64,000 bases of DNA from an archaeon (GCA_023230325.1 JALNXN010000002.1:62001-126000), one strand, 5' to 3'; positions 37,680 to 46,931 are shown, counted from the stretch's first letter. Numbers and translations: made by a program. The notes: generated by a model not told the origin, from the letters alone.

Positions 37680-40574
37680 TTACAATTCAATACCTAATCT
37701 TTTAATTATTTTATTTTTATCTAATATATATTGAGAGCAAATATTATTAAAGTCTTTATAATTGTATATTTTAGAGTCTCTCATCCATCTTAACATTTTC
37801 TTTTTCTTTGTAAACTCCACAACATCTATTTGAGAGGATAAGAGATTAATATGGTAGCTGTTATTAACTTCATCAAACTCAATTACCTTTGTTTCCTTTC
37901 TGTCAGAATACTCATGAACATCTGTAATTTGGATTCCTTCTTTTAAACCATACTTTAATTTCTTAAGATCAATAATAATTACATTTAAATTAATTAATTC
38001 TAAATTAGATCTTAACTTAGGCAATATCTTTTTATCAATAGTAAACAAATCAAGATTATACCATGCTAAATCAAACATAGAATTATCAAACTCATCAACA
38101 ATAATGTAGTCAGGTCTTTGTGATATAGTTTGCTCTATTAGATCTTTTTTAGTGATTTTGTCATTACCTATAAATGTTTTTTTAACCCATTCCTTTTGAG
38201 GTAACTTCAATCTATCATATGCTTGAACAGAGATTATTTTTTTGTTAGGTAAAAATAGTGTAATTGAATTAAAGATTGTGTAGCTGTCATCATTTCCTGA
38301 CAAGACAACTTTATAACCTTGTGACATTGCAGACCAAATGTATGAGAAGACATCTATAACACCTATGCTTGTTTTGATTAAAGAAATTGGAGTTAATGGT
38401 TGATCTAAATATTTTTTAATAACAAAAGAAGAACCTTTGCTGCTTGTGTCTCCTACAGAATATAATCCCTCTACCTTATACCCATTTGGTAGATATCCAT
38501 TAATTACAGGGTTTGTGGAGTTAATAAATAACCCCATATTCTTTGTTAAAGTAATTACAAAGTGATTTAGTTCAGGAATTGAATTAAATTTTAGGTTTGT
38601 GTTTAGAACACCATAATCTATGTGGTATACAGAAATGTCTGAATCTTCTCCAGCACAACTTATTTCTAATATTTTTTTATCTAATAATAAATTTGTTAAA
38701 AAACCAAGACCTGAAAATTCTCTAATAATAAATTTTAAGTATAGTTTCTTTTTTAATGAGTCAAGAGAGTAGGATAATTTGTCTAAGGTTAGATCAAATA
38801 TCTTTGAGATATATTGATCAACATTATATTTATCTCCATTAAAATAATAATAACTTTTATCAATTGTGTTAAAGAATATTTTTTTAATTTCTAAGTATTC
38901 TTTAGATTGGTCTTTACTTAATTCTGGTTGAACTATACTGTAAAGAAGTTCATTTTTTTCTTTTTTAAAATAAATTGTAACATATGTAAACTCGTCTATA
39001 TTATATTTGCTAAAAATATTTTTTTTATCATGTTCAAATTTTTCAAGATCAACTGAATAAACTAAGCTTGGGTATTTTTTTTCATTTAAGTCATATTTAG
39101 ATAAATTTGAGTCAAATACTTTTTCATCAGGCAAAATATATTTTGAAATATTTCTATCCTTTGGAAATAAGAATTCTATTTTAGATTCTTTTTGTGTGTC
39201 TTGGTTTTGATTTTTGGACATTTTCTTCGAATATTTTTTAGATAGATTTTCAAAGTTTTCATTCTTAGTTTTAAGTTCATTTTCTCTTTTAGAATCTAAG
39301 TCTTGATTGTAAGCTTTTTCTCTTTTAGAATCTAAGTCTTGATTGTAAGCTTTTTCTCTTTTAGAATCTAAATCTTGATTGTAAGCTTTTTCTCTTTTAA
39401 GATCTAAATTGTCATTAGAAAAATCAGCTCTTTTAAGGTTTACATCATTAGTTGGAACTTGAATATCTTTTCCTGAATTCAAATTATTTTTATATATGAA
39501 ATCTGGGCTTAATACTTTTTTAGTAACATCATCATCTTCATTTGCCTTATTTATTATTTCATCTTTTCCAAATTGGCTATTTCTTTTATTTTTATATTTG
39601 TTTACAATTAACTTATCTACTTGCAAAGTTCTTTTCTCTAAATCAGAATTTAAAGAAAGTCCGTCTTTTGAATCTAAAAAAACAGGTTCATTTATTTGAG
39701 TCTCTTTAGAATCCTTTTCAAAACTAATAAATTCATCATTATTATAATTCCCTTCAGACACATCTTTTAAAGGAATAATATTAGGAATCTCTAATTCTTC
39801 AAAATTACTATCCTCAAAGCTAATGTTTGCAAAGTTACCATATTCTAAATTCTTACTTTCTTTCCCTTTTTCTTTATTACTTTTAGAAACAGAATCTAAT
39901 TTAGAAAATAGATTATTTGATTTATAAGATTTGTAAGATATTTTTTTAACAGAAGGAACATCATCTAAAAAAGAAAAACTTTCTATAAAATCAGAATCTT
40001 TTTCTAATTTTGTGGTTTTATTTTCTAACTCTAACAAAAGATCATTAATATTTTTTTCTTCAACATTAGAAACTGAAATATCATGTATTACTATGCCTAA
40101 ATTATTACTCTTTTTTTTGTCTTCATCTCTATCTTTGCCTTTATCTTTTAAATCTCTTTTACTTACAGCTCTTTTATTTAAATTTTTATTTACAATATTT
40201 ATTTCATTTTTATCTTCTAATTTAGAAATCTGCAAATTAGTTTTAATAACTTTAGAAAAATCTTTTTTAATATCTTTATTTAATGTTTCAATAATTTCAT
40301 TTTTTTTAGAAGCATCAACTTGCTTTTTAAAAACAGTTTGCTTTTTAATTTCAAGATCTAAATTATCAACTTTTTTTAAATCCACAAAACCTTTAAAATC
40401 TTCTACCTTTTTTGTATCCTTTACTTTAAATTTCTCTAAGCTTCTTTTAAAAGATCCCTTATCATCATAAACAGGATTAACATTTTTTTTAATAGAGAAA
40501 GAATTATCAAGTACATTAATTTTTTTTAAATTAACAAATTCTACTTTTTTACTTTCTTCCATTATATTACCCAT
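37680..40574 (-). CDS. Pilus secretion-ATPase homologue lacking Walker A, with long repetitive N-terminus (964 aa)
   Basis: The C-terminal half follows the archaeal type II/IV secretion ATPase (TadA/FlaI) frame: an N-terminal subdomain, a phrase typical of the family (INSTNPVINGYLPNGYKVEG), then PNKKIISVQAYDRLKLPQKEW and SQRPDYIIVDEFDN, which equal the Asp box region and Walker B. But where Walker A (GxTxSGKTT) should be, the sequence reads KVVLSGNDDSYTIFNS (about residue 758), with no Lys. The usual His box (GH..STLHA) after Walker B is also missing. So ATP hydrolysis is unlikely. The first 450 residues are charged, probably disordered, and contain a tandem repeat (39284-39419). ATG at 40574 lies close behind a TATA-like CTATAAAG; ATG at 40562 is the alternative. 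A structural pilus-base role is inferred. Confidence 0.85.
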   Translation of the reverse strand: MGNIMEESKKVEFVNLKKINVLDNSFSIKKNVNPVYDDKGSFKRSLEKFKVKDTKKVEDFKGFVDLKKVDNLDLEIKKQTVFKKQVDASKKNEIIETLNKDIKKDFSKVIKTNLQISKLEDKNEINIVNKNLNKRAVSKRDLKDKGKDRDEDKKKSNNLGIVIHDISVSNVEEKNINDLLLELENKTTKLEKDSDFIESFSFLDDVPSVKKISYKSYKSNNLFSKLDSVSKSNKEKGKESKNLEYGNFANISFEDSNFEELEIPNIIPLKDVSEGNYNNDEFISFEKDSKETQINEPVFLDSKDGLSLNSDLEKRTLQVDKLIVNKYKNKRNSQFGKDEIINKANEDDDVTKKVLSPDFIYKNNLNSGKDIQVPTNDVNLKRADFSNDNLDLKREKAYNQDLDSKREKAYNQDLDSKREKAYNQDLDSKRENELKTKNENFENLSKKYSKKMSKNQNQDTQKESKIEFLFPKDRNISKYILPDEKVFDSNLSKYDLNEKKYPSLVYSVDLEKFEHDKKNIFSKYNIDEFTYVTIYFKKEKNELLYSIVQPELSKDQSKEYLEIKKIFFNTIDKSYYYFNGDKYNVDQYISKIFDLTLDKLSYSLDSLKKKLYLKFIIREFSGLGFLTNLLLDKKILEISCAGEDSDISVYHIDYGVLNTNLKFNSIPELNHFVITLTKNMGLFINSTNPVINGYLPNGYKVEGLYSVGDTSSKGSSFVIKKYLDQPLTPISLIKTSIGVIDVFSYIWSAMSQGYKVVLSGNDDSYTIFNSITLFLPNKKIISVQAYDRLKLPQKEWVKKTFIGNDKITKKDLIEQTISQRPDYIIVDEFDNSMFDLAWYNLDLFTIDKKILPKLRSNLELINLNVIIIDLKKLKYGLKEGIQITDVHEYSDRKETKVIEFDEVNNSYHINLLSSQIDVVEFTKKKKMLRWMRDSKIYNYKDFNNICSQYILDKNKIIKRLGIEL
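39284..39419. repeat. 36-bp in-frame tandem repeat inside the ATPase homologue
   Basis: The 36-bp unit starts at 39284, 39320 and 39356, with a shortened copy at 39392. It encodes the 12-residue unit LDSKREKAYNQD three times plus a variant beginning LDLKRE. The copies are almost identical in DNA, so the array is young or kept uniform. It lies in the disordered N-terminal half, at about residues 385-430. Confidence 0.85.
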
Positions 40575-40644
40575 AATTATGCAAATTACTTTATAGTTCT
40601 ATTCTATATTTTATATAGTTCATTATATTTATAAAATATATATA

Positions 40645-41388
40645 TTATAAAATATTAATTATAAAATTACTAACTACTAAAAGTCCATCATTTACTATAA
40701 TAATTATTAAAATTATGTAAGAAATAAGAATAGAAATAACAAATGGGATTAAGGGAGAAACCCATATCTTTTCAACCTTTTCTAAATTTGCAATTTTTTT
40801 AATCTTACTAAGCTCCTTTGTAGGCTCAATGTTTGGTTTAAAATTTACAACCTTTAAATATTTGTTATCCTTAATTTCTTCAAATCTCTCTAAAGGTGTA
40901 TAAAAGTTAGTTATTGATTTTAACTTTAAAGGGTAACCTAAAAACATCAAAAACAATGAACTTAAAAAACCATAGTTTGGTTTATGTCTCATACTTAAAT
41001 TATAAACAAATATTGAAATAGGAATTAACAAGGTAACTAACAAAGATAATAAAAATAAAAACAAAATAAACAAAACACTAAATATGTTTGTAAATGATAT
41101 TGCCAAAATTGTATATAGGTCTCCCTCCCCAATATACACAAATTTACTAAATTTCCCTAAAGTGAAAAATATTAAAATAAAAACAAAAGAGATTAATAAT
41201 TGCAATAAATATTTATTCCATAAAACTACATCTGATTTAAAAATAAATAACCACAAGTACAAGATACTAAATAAAGCTAAAGCAATTAAAGAAATTATAT
41301 TTATTTCTCTATATTTAAAATCCTGATAGGTCATATAGCCTAAAATAATTATTGTAAAAACAATAATTGGAATATATAATTCATTCAT
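40645..41388 (-). CDS. Archaeal prepilin peptidase (A24 family), 247 aa
   Basis: The two catalytic aspartates of A24 prepilin/preflagellin peptidases are visible: Asp23 in YMTYQDFKYREI and Asp90 in YIGEGDLYTILA (GxGD motif). Six or so membrane helices surround them, including a C-terminal helix (FVISILISYIILIIIIVNDG). The enzyme cuts class III signal peptides after the residue before the hydrophobic helix, and here it would serve the two pilins at 33.9-35.1 kb and probably the prepilin-like proteins at 10.6-15.8 kb. It is the first gene of the pilus locus, 70 bp upstream of the ATPase homologue. The family and role are certain at the level of motif; which substrates it cuts is inferred. Confidence 0.92.
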   Translation of the reverse strand: MNELYIPIIVFTIIILGYMTYQDFKYREINIISLIALALFSILYLWLFIFKSDVVLWNKYLLQLLISFVFILIFFTLGKFSKFVYIGEGDLYTILAISFTNIFSVLFILFLFLLSLLVTLLIPISIFVYNLSMRHKPNYGFLSSLFLMFLGYPLKLKSITNFYTPLERFEEIKDNKYLKVVNFKPNIEPTKELSKIKKIANLEKVEKIWVSPLIPFVISILISYIILIIIIVNDGLLVVSNFIINIL

Positions 41389-41478
41389 AGTTTCTCAAAT
41401 AAATTTAATTCTCTTTTTAAAACAAATTTAATTGCATTTCTAAAAAGAGAACCTATGTAATATTTTATAAAAATTATT

Positions 41479-42390
41479 CTATACAGACCTCTTAGTTAAA
41501 TACATTAAATCCACATATGCTTTTCTTTTTGTTTTCCTTGCAGTCGATCTTTGGAACAGTTTGTCTGTGTAGTTGCCTGGTGGACCAACAGTTTTTATTT
41601 TTTTCTTACTTATTCTATTTAATATTAATTTATTTCTTATAAGCTCATCTTTCTCTTCAATTAGGCTTTTTGGAAGATCAAGAGTAACTACCCCACTGCC
41701 TATGGAGTTAATTTCTGTGCTACCTGACCCTGCAGTAATGTAACTTGCAATCTTTCCAAGCTTGATTGCTGCTTCAAATTTATAAACAATATCATAACTT
41801 TTCTGATCTAGCTTTTGTGTAAAAAACTCACTAATTTCTGAAAGCCCAATAACTTTAAACATCTTATGTAGTTCCAAAAAATCTAATAACACTCTTAATT
41901 TCCTTAAAAAGAAAGAATCAAACAAATAATAAGACAAATAACCAATTGTTCCTGTGTACGCCTCTACACCAATCTTTTTTTCTTTAATTATTTTTTCTAA
42001 TTTATTTAAACCTAGAATGTATGTTGCAGAATTTGAAATTAATCCAAATGGATGTGCAATTGAGATTAAGTAATTTTTTTTCTTACAAAAATCAATCAGT
42101 CTGTTTAAAGAAATGTTATCCTCATATAATAAACTATAATTGTAAATGTCTGGAGACTCTGAAAAAATTAGAACCTCTCCACCATCTGTTTTTATTTTCA
42201 TTCCTGGAATTAAGATCTTGTCTTTTGGTTTTCTTGTAATTAGATCAAAATATGCTTTTTTAGGGTTAGAAAAGTTATACTCAGTTATGGCTGTTCCTAA
42301 AAGATTTTCTGAAATTACTTTTGACCAATATCTTCTTGGAGATTTAGTCCTTACTTTAAAATGAGTATGTAGATCTAAATTGTAAAGCAT
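41479..42390 (-). CDS. PHP-domain phosphoesterase, 303 aa
   Basis: The N-terminus has the PHP metal motif LDLHTHF (H9 and H11 region), then an internal Glu/His set: a Gly-Met-Lys strand (LIPGMKIKTDGGEVLIF), YLISIAHPFG, VEAYTG and SGSTEINSIGSG, which fits the ordered metal ligands of PHP hydrolases. These enzymes hydrolyse phosphoesters (histidinol-phosphate, nucleotides, or polymerase-associated). The SPRRYW segment after the first motif and the C-terminal Lys/Arg-rich end (STARKTKRKAYVDLMYL) are not diagnostic. The substrate cannot be assigned. It is divergently placed against the beta-CASP RNase gene, and next to, but probably not part of, the pilus locus. Confidence 0.85.
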   Translation of the reverse strand: MLYNLDLHTHFKVRTKSPRRYWSKVISENLLGTAITEYNFSNPKKAYFDLITRKPKDKILIPGMKIKTDGGEVLIFSESPDIYNYSLLYEDNISLNRLIDFCKKKNYLISIAHPFGLISNSATYILGLNKLEKIIKEKKIGVEAYTGTIGYLSYYLFDSFFLRKLRVLLDFLELHKMFKVIGLSEISEFFTQKLDQKSYDIVYKFEAAIKLGKIASYITAGSGSTEINSIGSGVVTLDLPKSLIEEKDELIRNKLILNRISKKKIKTVGPPGNYTDKLFQRSTARKTKRKAYVDLMYLTKRSV

Positions 42391-42524
42391 TTTTTCCTCT
42401 TTTTAAATTTTTAAGTTTTAGAGATACTTATATATAATTTTTGCTCTTTAAATATATATCTATTTATATATTCTATATATGAATTTATTATATTATTATA
42501 ATTAAATATAAATTATACAAAGTA

Positions 42525-42535
42525 TTTATAAATAT
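42525..42535 (+). promoter_or_regulatory. TATA box of the beta-CASP RNase/NMD3 operon
   Basis: ATTTATAAATA on the plus strand is centred about 36 bp upstream of the TTG start at 42567. The transcript would begin around 42555, leaving a leader of roughly 10-12 nt that contains GATGTGAT, a partial match to GGTGAT. Confidence 0.5.
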
Positions 42536-42566
42536 AACAAAAATACACAAAAACGGATGTGATAAC

Positions 42567-43883
42567 TTGATAAAATTAAAATGTCTAGGAGCTGGACAAG
42601 AAGTTGGGAGAAGTGGATTTTTAATTCAAACAGATGATGAAAATATATTGTTTGATTATGGTTTAAAATTGCACCCAAAATACTTAGGAAAAGCAGACTC
42701 TAAAAAAATAGATTCAGAAAGATATACAGAACAACCTCTACAAATAAAAGAGTATCTTGATGCTGTGATATTAAGTCATGCTCACTTAGATCATTCTGGA
42801 AATATTCCTTTTCTATTTAAAAAGGATGAACCTAATCTTTTTTTAACAGAAGGAACTTTAGATCTTTCAAATATCTTATGGTTGGATACTCTTAAGATTG
42901 CAAAGTATGATAAAAAAGAGCCATTCTTTCAAAAAGAACAAATTGCAACAGCATATGATTCTGCATTCTATTTAGATTTAAAAAAGACTACAGAAATTTC
43001 AGAAAACGTAAAACTAACATTTTATGATGCTGGACATATTGTGGGTAGTGTGATTTCTGTTCTTGAGATGCAAGGTAAAAAGATAATGTACACTGGGGAT
43101 TTTAGAGCATCTAAAAGTATTCTTTTTCCAGGGTATGATAGAAACTTACCAAAAGTAGACTACTTGATTATGGAGAGTACTTATGGGGATACCTCACATG
43201 AAGCAAGAGAAGAGAAAGAAAAAAAAATTATAAACTCTGTTCTTGAAAGTATTGAAAAAAATGGAAAAGTAATACTTGCAGCTTTTGCAATTGAAAGAAC
43301 ACAAGAACTAATTGCATTAATGCATAAATATAAAATTGAAGCACCTATCTATGTTGATGGAATGGGGATAAAGGTAGCTAAGGTTTTTTTAGATTACCCA
43401 GAATATTTTAATGACTATAAAGAATTTAAAAATGCAATAAATAGAATTGAATTTATTTCAAATTATAAAGTTAGAAAGAAAGTTCTAAAAAGTAATAAAG
43501 CAGCAATAATTATAACAACTGCAGGAATGCTTGAAGGTGGACCAATTATACAGTATATTAAGGAATTTGGAGAAGACCCAAGTACTAAAATAATACTTAC
43601 AGGTTACCAAGTAAAGGGTACAAATGGTCACAGACTAGAAACAACAGGAAAATTGTATATTGATGGAGAGCTTTTCCAACCAAAGTGTAAAGTTGAACAT
43701 GTATCTTTGTCTGCACATCCTGATGAAAAGGAACTATTGGAGCTAGTTGATCTAGTTAAACCTAAAAAGATAATTACTGTTCATGGGGACTCAGATGTTA
43801 TCCTTGAATTTAAAAAGACTTTAGAAAATAAAGGTTATGAAGTTTTTAATCCTAAGGTTGGAGATACAATTAAATTGTTATGA
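42567..43883 (+). CDS. Archaeal beta-CASP ribonuclease, 438 aa
   Basis: The MBL signature HAHLDHSGN (residues 71-79) is followed by a His in DAGHIVGSV, Asp in MYTGDFRASK, motif A (MESTYGD), a beta-CASP central region (AFAIERTQELIALMHKYK, TAGMLEGGP), motif B (HVSLSAHPDE) and motif C (VHGDSD). This is the complete set for an archaeal CPSF/RNase J-type nuclease. No KH domains precede it, so it resembles the KH-less archaeal branch (aCPSF2-like). It probably processes or degrades RNA. The start appears to be TTG: the only upstream ATG (42557) runs straight into a stop, and GTG at 42559 also stops. It overlaps the NMD3 gene by 4 bp (ATGA), so the two are translated together, linking RNA turnover with ribosome maturation. 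Confidence 0.93.
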   Translation: MIKLKCLGAGQEVGRSGFLIQTDDENILFDYGLKLHPKYLGKADSKKIDSERYTEQPLQIKEYLDAVILSHAHLDHSGNIPFLFKKDEPNLFLTEGTLDLSNILWLDTLKIAKYDKKEPFFQKEQIATAYDSAFYLDLKKTTEISENVKLTFYDAGHIVGSVISVLEMQGKKIMYTGDFRASKSILFPGYDRNLPKVDYLIMESTYGDTSHEAREEKEKKIINSVLESIEKNGKVILAAFAIERTQELIALMHKYKIEAPIYVDGMGIKVAKVFLDYPEYFNDYKEFKNAINRIEFISNYKVRKKVLKSNKAAIIITTAGMLEGGPIIQYIKEFGEDPSTKIILTGYQVKGTNGHRLETTGKLYIDGELFQPKCKVEHVSLSAHPDEKELLELVDLVKPKKIITVHGDSDVILEFKKTLENKGYEVFNPKVGDTIKLL

Positions 43884-44620
43884 ATAGATTTTGCCCTAAA
43901 TGTGGAAAGGAAATTAAAGAAGAGGAAATGATTAATAATTTCTGTATTAATTGTTACCTTAAAGATAATGATATAATTATTATACCTGAAATAGAAATTA
44001 TCTTTTGTGTAAAGTGTAACAGAATTAGATACACAAATAAGTGGTATGATAACTTAGAAGATATTGAAAGAGATATTGCAAAACACATTAAGGTAAAAGA
44101 TATCCCAAAGTCTAAAATCCTAGTAAAATTAGATTTAGATTTTGAAAAAAATAATTACACTGCAAAGATAATTGTTAAAACTATAATTTCAGGAACATTT
44201 AAAAATATTGAAAAAGATGTTGATGTTGTTGTTAAAAAAGATACGTGTGTTGTTTGCTCAAGAATTGCAGGAAACTATTATACAACAATTTTACAAATTA
44301 GGTTTAATGACAAGAAATTACAAAAGATTCTTTCTCCAAAAATCTACTCAGAAATTGAAAGTATAAAAAATAGTCTAAACTCTAGAAGTGCAAAACCCTC
44401 AGCAAACTTACATATTGTTAAAGAAGTTAAACAAAAGACTGGGTTTGACTTGTATCTTGATAACTTAAAGTTAGCTTATAATCTTGTCCAACATCTAATG
44501 AAGCACAAAACAGCAATCAACTTTAATACCTCTAAGACCTTAGTTGGTCTTAATAAAGAAGGTCAAAGAACCTACAGAACTACCTTTGCAGTCCATTTCG
44601 GAAATAAAGAAAAATCTTAA
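43880..44620 (+). CDS. nmd3: NMD3 family 60S/50S ribosome export/assembly protein
   Basis: Zinc-binding cysteines C5, C8, C22 and C25 start the protein (FCPKCGKE and FCINCY), followed by another pair (FCVKCNRIRY) and a later pair (VVCSRIAGNYY). This is the NMD3 pattern, and the length (246 aa) matches the short archaeal form, which lacks the eukaryotic export tail. In eukaryotes NMD3 exports the large subunit; the archaeal proteins are thought to act in late large-subunit maturation or quality control. The ATG overlaps the stop of the upstream beta-CASP RNase by 4 bp, which signals translational coupling. The end of the gene runs into a short convergent spacer with trkA. NMD3 is a good marker that the window is archaeal. 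Confidence 0.92.
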   Translation: MNRFCPKCGKEIKEEEMINNFCINCYLKDNDIIIIPEIEIIFCVKCNRIRYTNKWYDNLEDIERDIAKHIKVKDIPKSKILVKLDLDFEKNNYTAKIIVKTIISGTFKNIEKDVDVVVKKDTCVVCSRIAGNYYTTILQIRFNDKKLQKILSPKIYSEIESIKNSLNSRSAKPSANLHIVKEVKQKTGFDLYLDNLKLAYNLVQHLMKHKTAINFNTSKTLVGLNKEGQRTYRTTFAVHFGNKEKS

Positions 44621-44727
44621 TTGAAGGCTTAGAAATAAATGTTTTTAGGAAATTTTTTAGTTTCAATAATTATTTTTTAAATTCTAACACCACATTCTCT
44701 ATTATCAATTAAAAGAATAAAAGAAAA

Positions 44728-45384
44728 CTATTGAAGTTTTCTTACACTCTTTACTTGGTTCTTTTTAGAAATTACAAGTAATTTGTCTCCCTTCTCTAAA
44801 ATTGTTTTATCTGTTTGGAACATAAACTTTCCTAACTTATACATCCCAATTACTCTTGTATCTCCAGGAATATGGTCATTAAATTTAGAAACTGTTTTTC
44901 CAATAAATTTTGATTTATCATTAATTGTTAATTCTACAATCTCTGCATCTCCTTTTGAAAAGAAACTTAAATCTAAAACATCTGGTTGAGTTATTAATTG
45001 AGAAATGTAACCAGCAGCAGCAGCTTCAGGATGAATAACAACATCAATTCCTAATTTTTTTAAAACATGTTGTTGATAATGTACTTTACTTAAAGATGCA
45101 GCAACAGTTTTTACGCCTAGCTCCTTTGCAATTAATCCAATTACTAAATTGATCTCATCCAACTCTGTCAAACAAACAATAACATCAGCACCTTCAATTC
45201 CTGCCTTTTGAAGAACTGAAAGTTCTGTTGCATCCCCATGGATGCTTAGCACATCAAGTTCATTTGATACTTTTGTGCTCTTCTCTAAGTCTTTTTCAAT
45301 AACAATAACATCATGATTTTCAGAAGCTAAAATTTGAGTTACATAATAACCAATATTCCCTGCTCCAATTACAATAATATACAT
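44728..45384 (-). CDS. trkA: TrkA potassium-uptake regulatory subunit (RCK domain), 218 aa
   Basis: The N-terminal Rossmann (RCK-N) domain starts MYIIVIGAGNIG with the GxGxxG nucleotide-binding motif and the acidic end of strand 2 (VIVIEKD). Downstream are DATELSVLQKAGIEGADVIV and a RCK-C domain (TINDKSKFIGKTVSKFNDHI ... GDKLLVISKK). This is a soluble subunit that binds NAD/NADH or ATP and gates the TrkH channel. It is encoded 28 bp after trkH on the same strand, so both are co-transcribed. Length is that of a single RCK unit. Assignment is firm; the regulating ligand is not visible. Confidence 0.95.
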   Translation of the reverse strand: MYIIVIGAGNIGYYVTQILASENHDVIVIEKDLEKSTKVSNELDVLSIHGDATELSVLQKAGIEGADVIVCLTELDEINLVIGLIAKELGVKTVAASLSKVHYQQHVLKKLGIDVVIHPEAAAAGYISQLITQPDVLDLSFFSKGDAEIVELTINDKSKFIGKTVSKFNDHIPGDTRVIGMYKLGKFMFQTDKTILEKGDKLLVISKKNQVKSVRKLQ

Positions 45385-45412
45385 ATTGTTTCACACTCCT
45401 TTTTATAAATTT

Positions 45413-46861
45413 TTAAACATTATATTTTCTTGAAAAAATTATGCCAATGACTGCTAAGACTGGAATTATTTCAAGTCTTCCCACCCACATATTAATTACT
45501 AACATTAATTTTGTAGCAAAAGGCATATCAAATGATGTAATTCCTGAACTAATACCAACTGTGCTTTGTGCAGACATTACTTCAAATGTACTTTCTGTTA
45601 ATCCATAACCATTAAATACAAATACAAATATACCTAAAAGAATAAAAAAGAAATAAATTAATATTAAAAAATACACAGCTCTAATTTTTGAATTTTCAAT
45701 AATCTCTCCATTATATTTTTTTGGAAAATAAGCAATGTCTGGGAGAGTAGTTTCTTTTATCTTCCAAAAAATTGATTTTAAAAATAAAACAAATCTTTCA
45801 ACTTTTATTCCACCAGTTGTAGAATTACTTGATCCACCAATAAACATTAGACCAAAATATATTAACAAGATAAATGGAGATAGGCTAACTAAGATGTTTG
45901 AAGAAAAAGTAGTTATTCCTCCTCCTGTTATAAAACTTACAACATTTAAAAGTAAATCAATTAAGCTATGTTTACCTCCTAACTTTATAACACACAAAAT
46001 AAAAGCAATAAAAATAATTGTTAACATACCTAAAAATTGTTTATCTTTTAAATAAACAAGTAGATTTTTCTTTCTATATTGTAGAGCTTTAAAATGTAAG
46101 ATAAAAGAGGTTGCACCTAATAACATTATAAAAATTAAAATTAAACTGATTACTGGAGTTATTACTAAGGCTAAGCTTTCTGAACCGTATGGAGGTCCAG
46201 TTGTTGATATCGCAGACATTGAATAATTAAAGGCATCAAAAAGTGTCATTCCAAATATTTTTAGTAAAGCAACTCCAACAACTGTAAGTAATAGATAGAT
46301 TACCCATAAATTAAAAACTGTTTTTTTAATGCTTGGTCTTAATCTCTCATGTCCCTCAGCCATAACTACTTTTGTTGAACCTGCTGCTAGCCCTTTTGTA
46401 AATCCAAGAAAAGCAAGAATAATTATTCCAAGTCCACCAATCCAAGACACAAAAGAATTCCAAACAAGTAAACTTTTAAATACAAAAATATTTTCATAAA
46501 GTGACAGACCTGTAGTTGTTAATAAAGACATGGCTTCAAAGAAAGAATCAAACAAACCCATAGGTGATAAAAAATAAATAGGTAATGCACAAAAGAATGT
46601 GAAAAGTAACCAAACTAAAATTACAACAATTAATGATTGAGAAGTAGTTATTCCAAAAAGAGGTTTTGATTTAACTAATCTTGCTAAAAGTAAACCAAAA
46701 GTAAATTGTAATAAAAATATTAAAATATAGGTATTTGTTACAAATAAACCTTCTTTAAAAAATAAACTTAAGATTATAGGTAGAAGATGAATAAAACTAC
46801 TATACTGTAAAATTTCTCCAGTTGTTTTTAAAACATTTCTGTAATTCCAATTGTAACTCAT
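45413..46861 (-). CDS. trkH: TrkH/KtrB potassium transporter, 482 aa
   Basis: Multi-pass membrane protein with four potassium pore loops recognisable as LLTTTGLSLY, MSAISTTGPPYG, TGGGITTFSSN and SAQSTVGISSG. The conserved motif SWIGGLGIIILA precedes the second half of the first repeat, and FIGGSSNSTTGGIKVERF is the typical cytosolic loop between repeats 3 and 4. With trkA 28 bp downstream, it forms the complete two-component potassium uptake system. The ATG at 46861 begins MSYNWNYRNV. It pumps potassium inward using the membrane potential. Confidence 0.95.
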   Translation of the reverse strand: MSYNWNYRNVLKTTGEILQYSSFIHLLPIILSLFFKEGLFVTNTYILIFLLQFTFGLLLARLVKSKPLFGITTSQSLIVVILVWLLFTFFCALPIYFLSPMGLFDSFFEAMSLLTTTGLSLYENIFVFKSLLVWNSFVSWIGGLGIIILAFLGFTKGLAAGSTKVVMAEGHERLRPSIKKTVFNLWVIYLLLTVVGVALLKIFGMTLFDAFNYSMSAISTTGPPYGSESLALVITPVISLILIFIMLLGATSFILHFKALQYRKKNLLVYLKDKQFLGMLTIIFIAFILCVIKLGGKHSLIDLLLNVVSFITGGGITTFSSNILVSLSPFILLIYFGLMFIGGSSNSTTGGIKVERFVLFLKSIFWKIKETTLPDIAYFPKKYNGEIIENSKIRAVYFLILIYFFFILLGIFVFVFNGYGLTESTFEVMSAQSTVGISSGITSFDMPFATKLMLVINMWVGRLEIIPVLAVIGIIFSRKYNV

Positions 46862-46931
46862 AACATATCTAATTAATTTTATATTTAATATAGTATATTA
46901 AGAAGTAGCAAGTATTTTTAAACTTAATTTT

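Noticed and set aside
39284..39419. Evenly spaced 36-bp repeats considered as CRISPR
   Set aside because: The repeats are contiguous with no spacers and are in frame within a protein-coding gene.
41479..42390. PHP protein as part of the pilus operon
   Set aside because: Same strand and close, but about 90 bp separate it from the peptidase gene and its function does not fit; no evidence for co-transcription.
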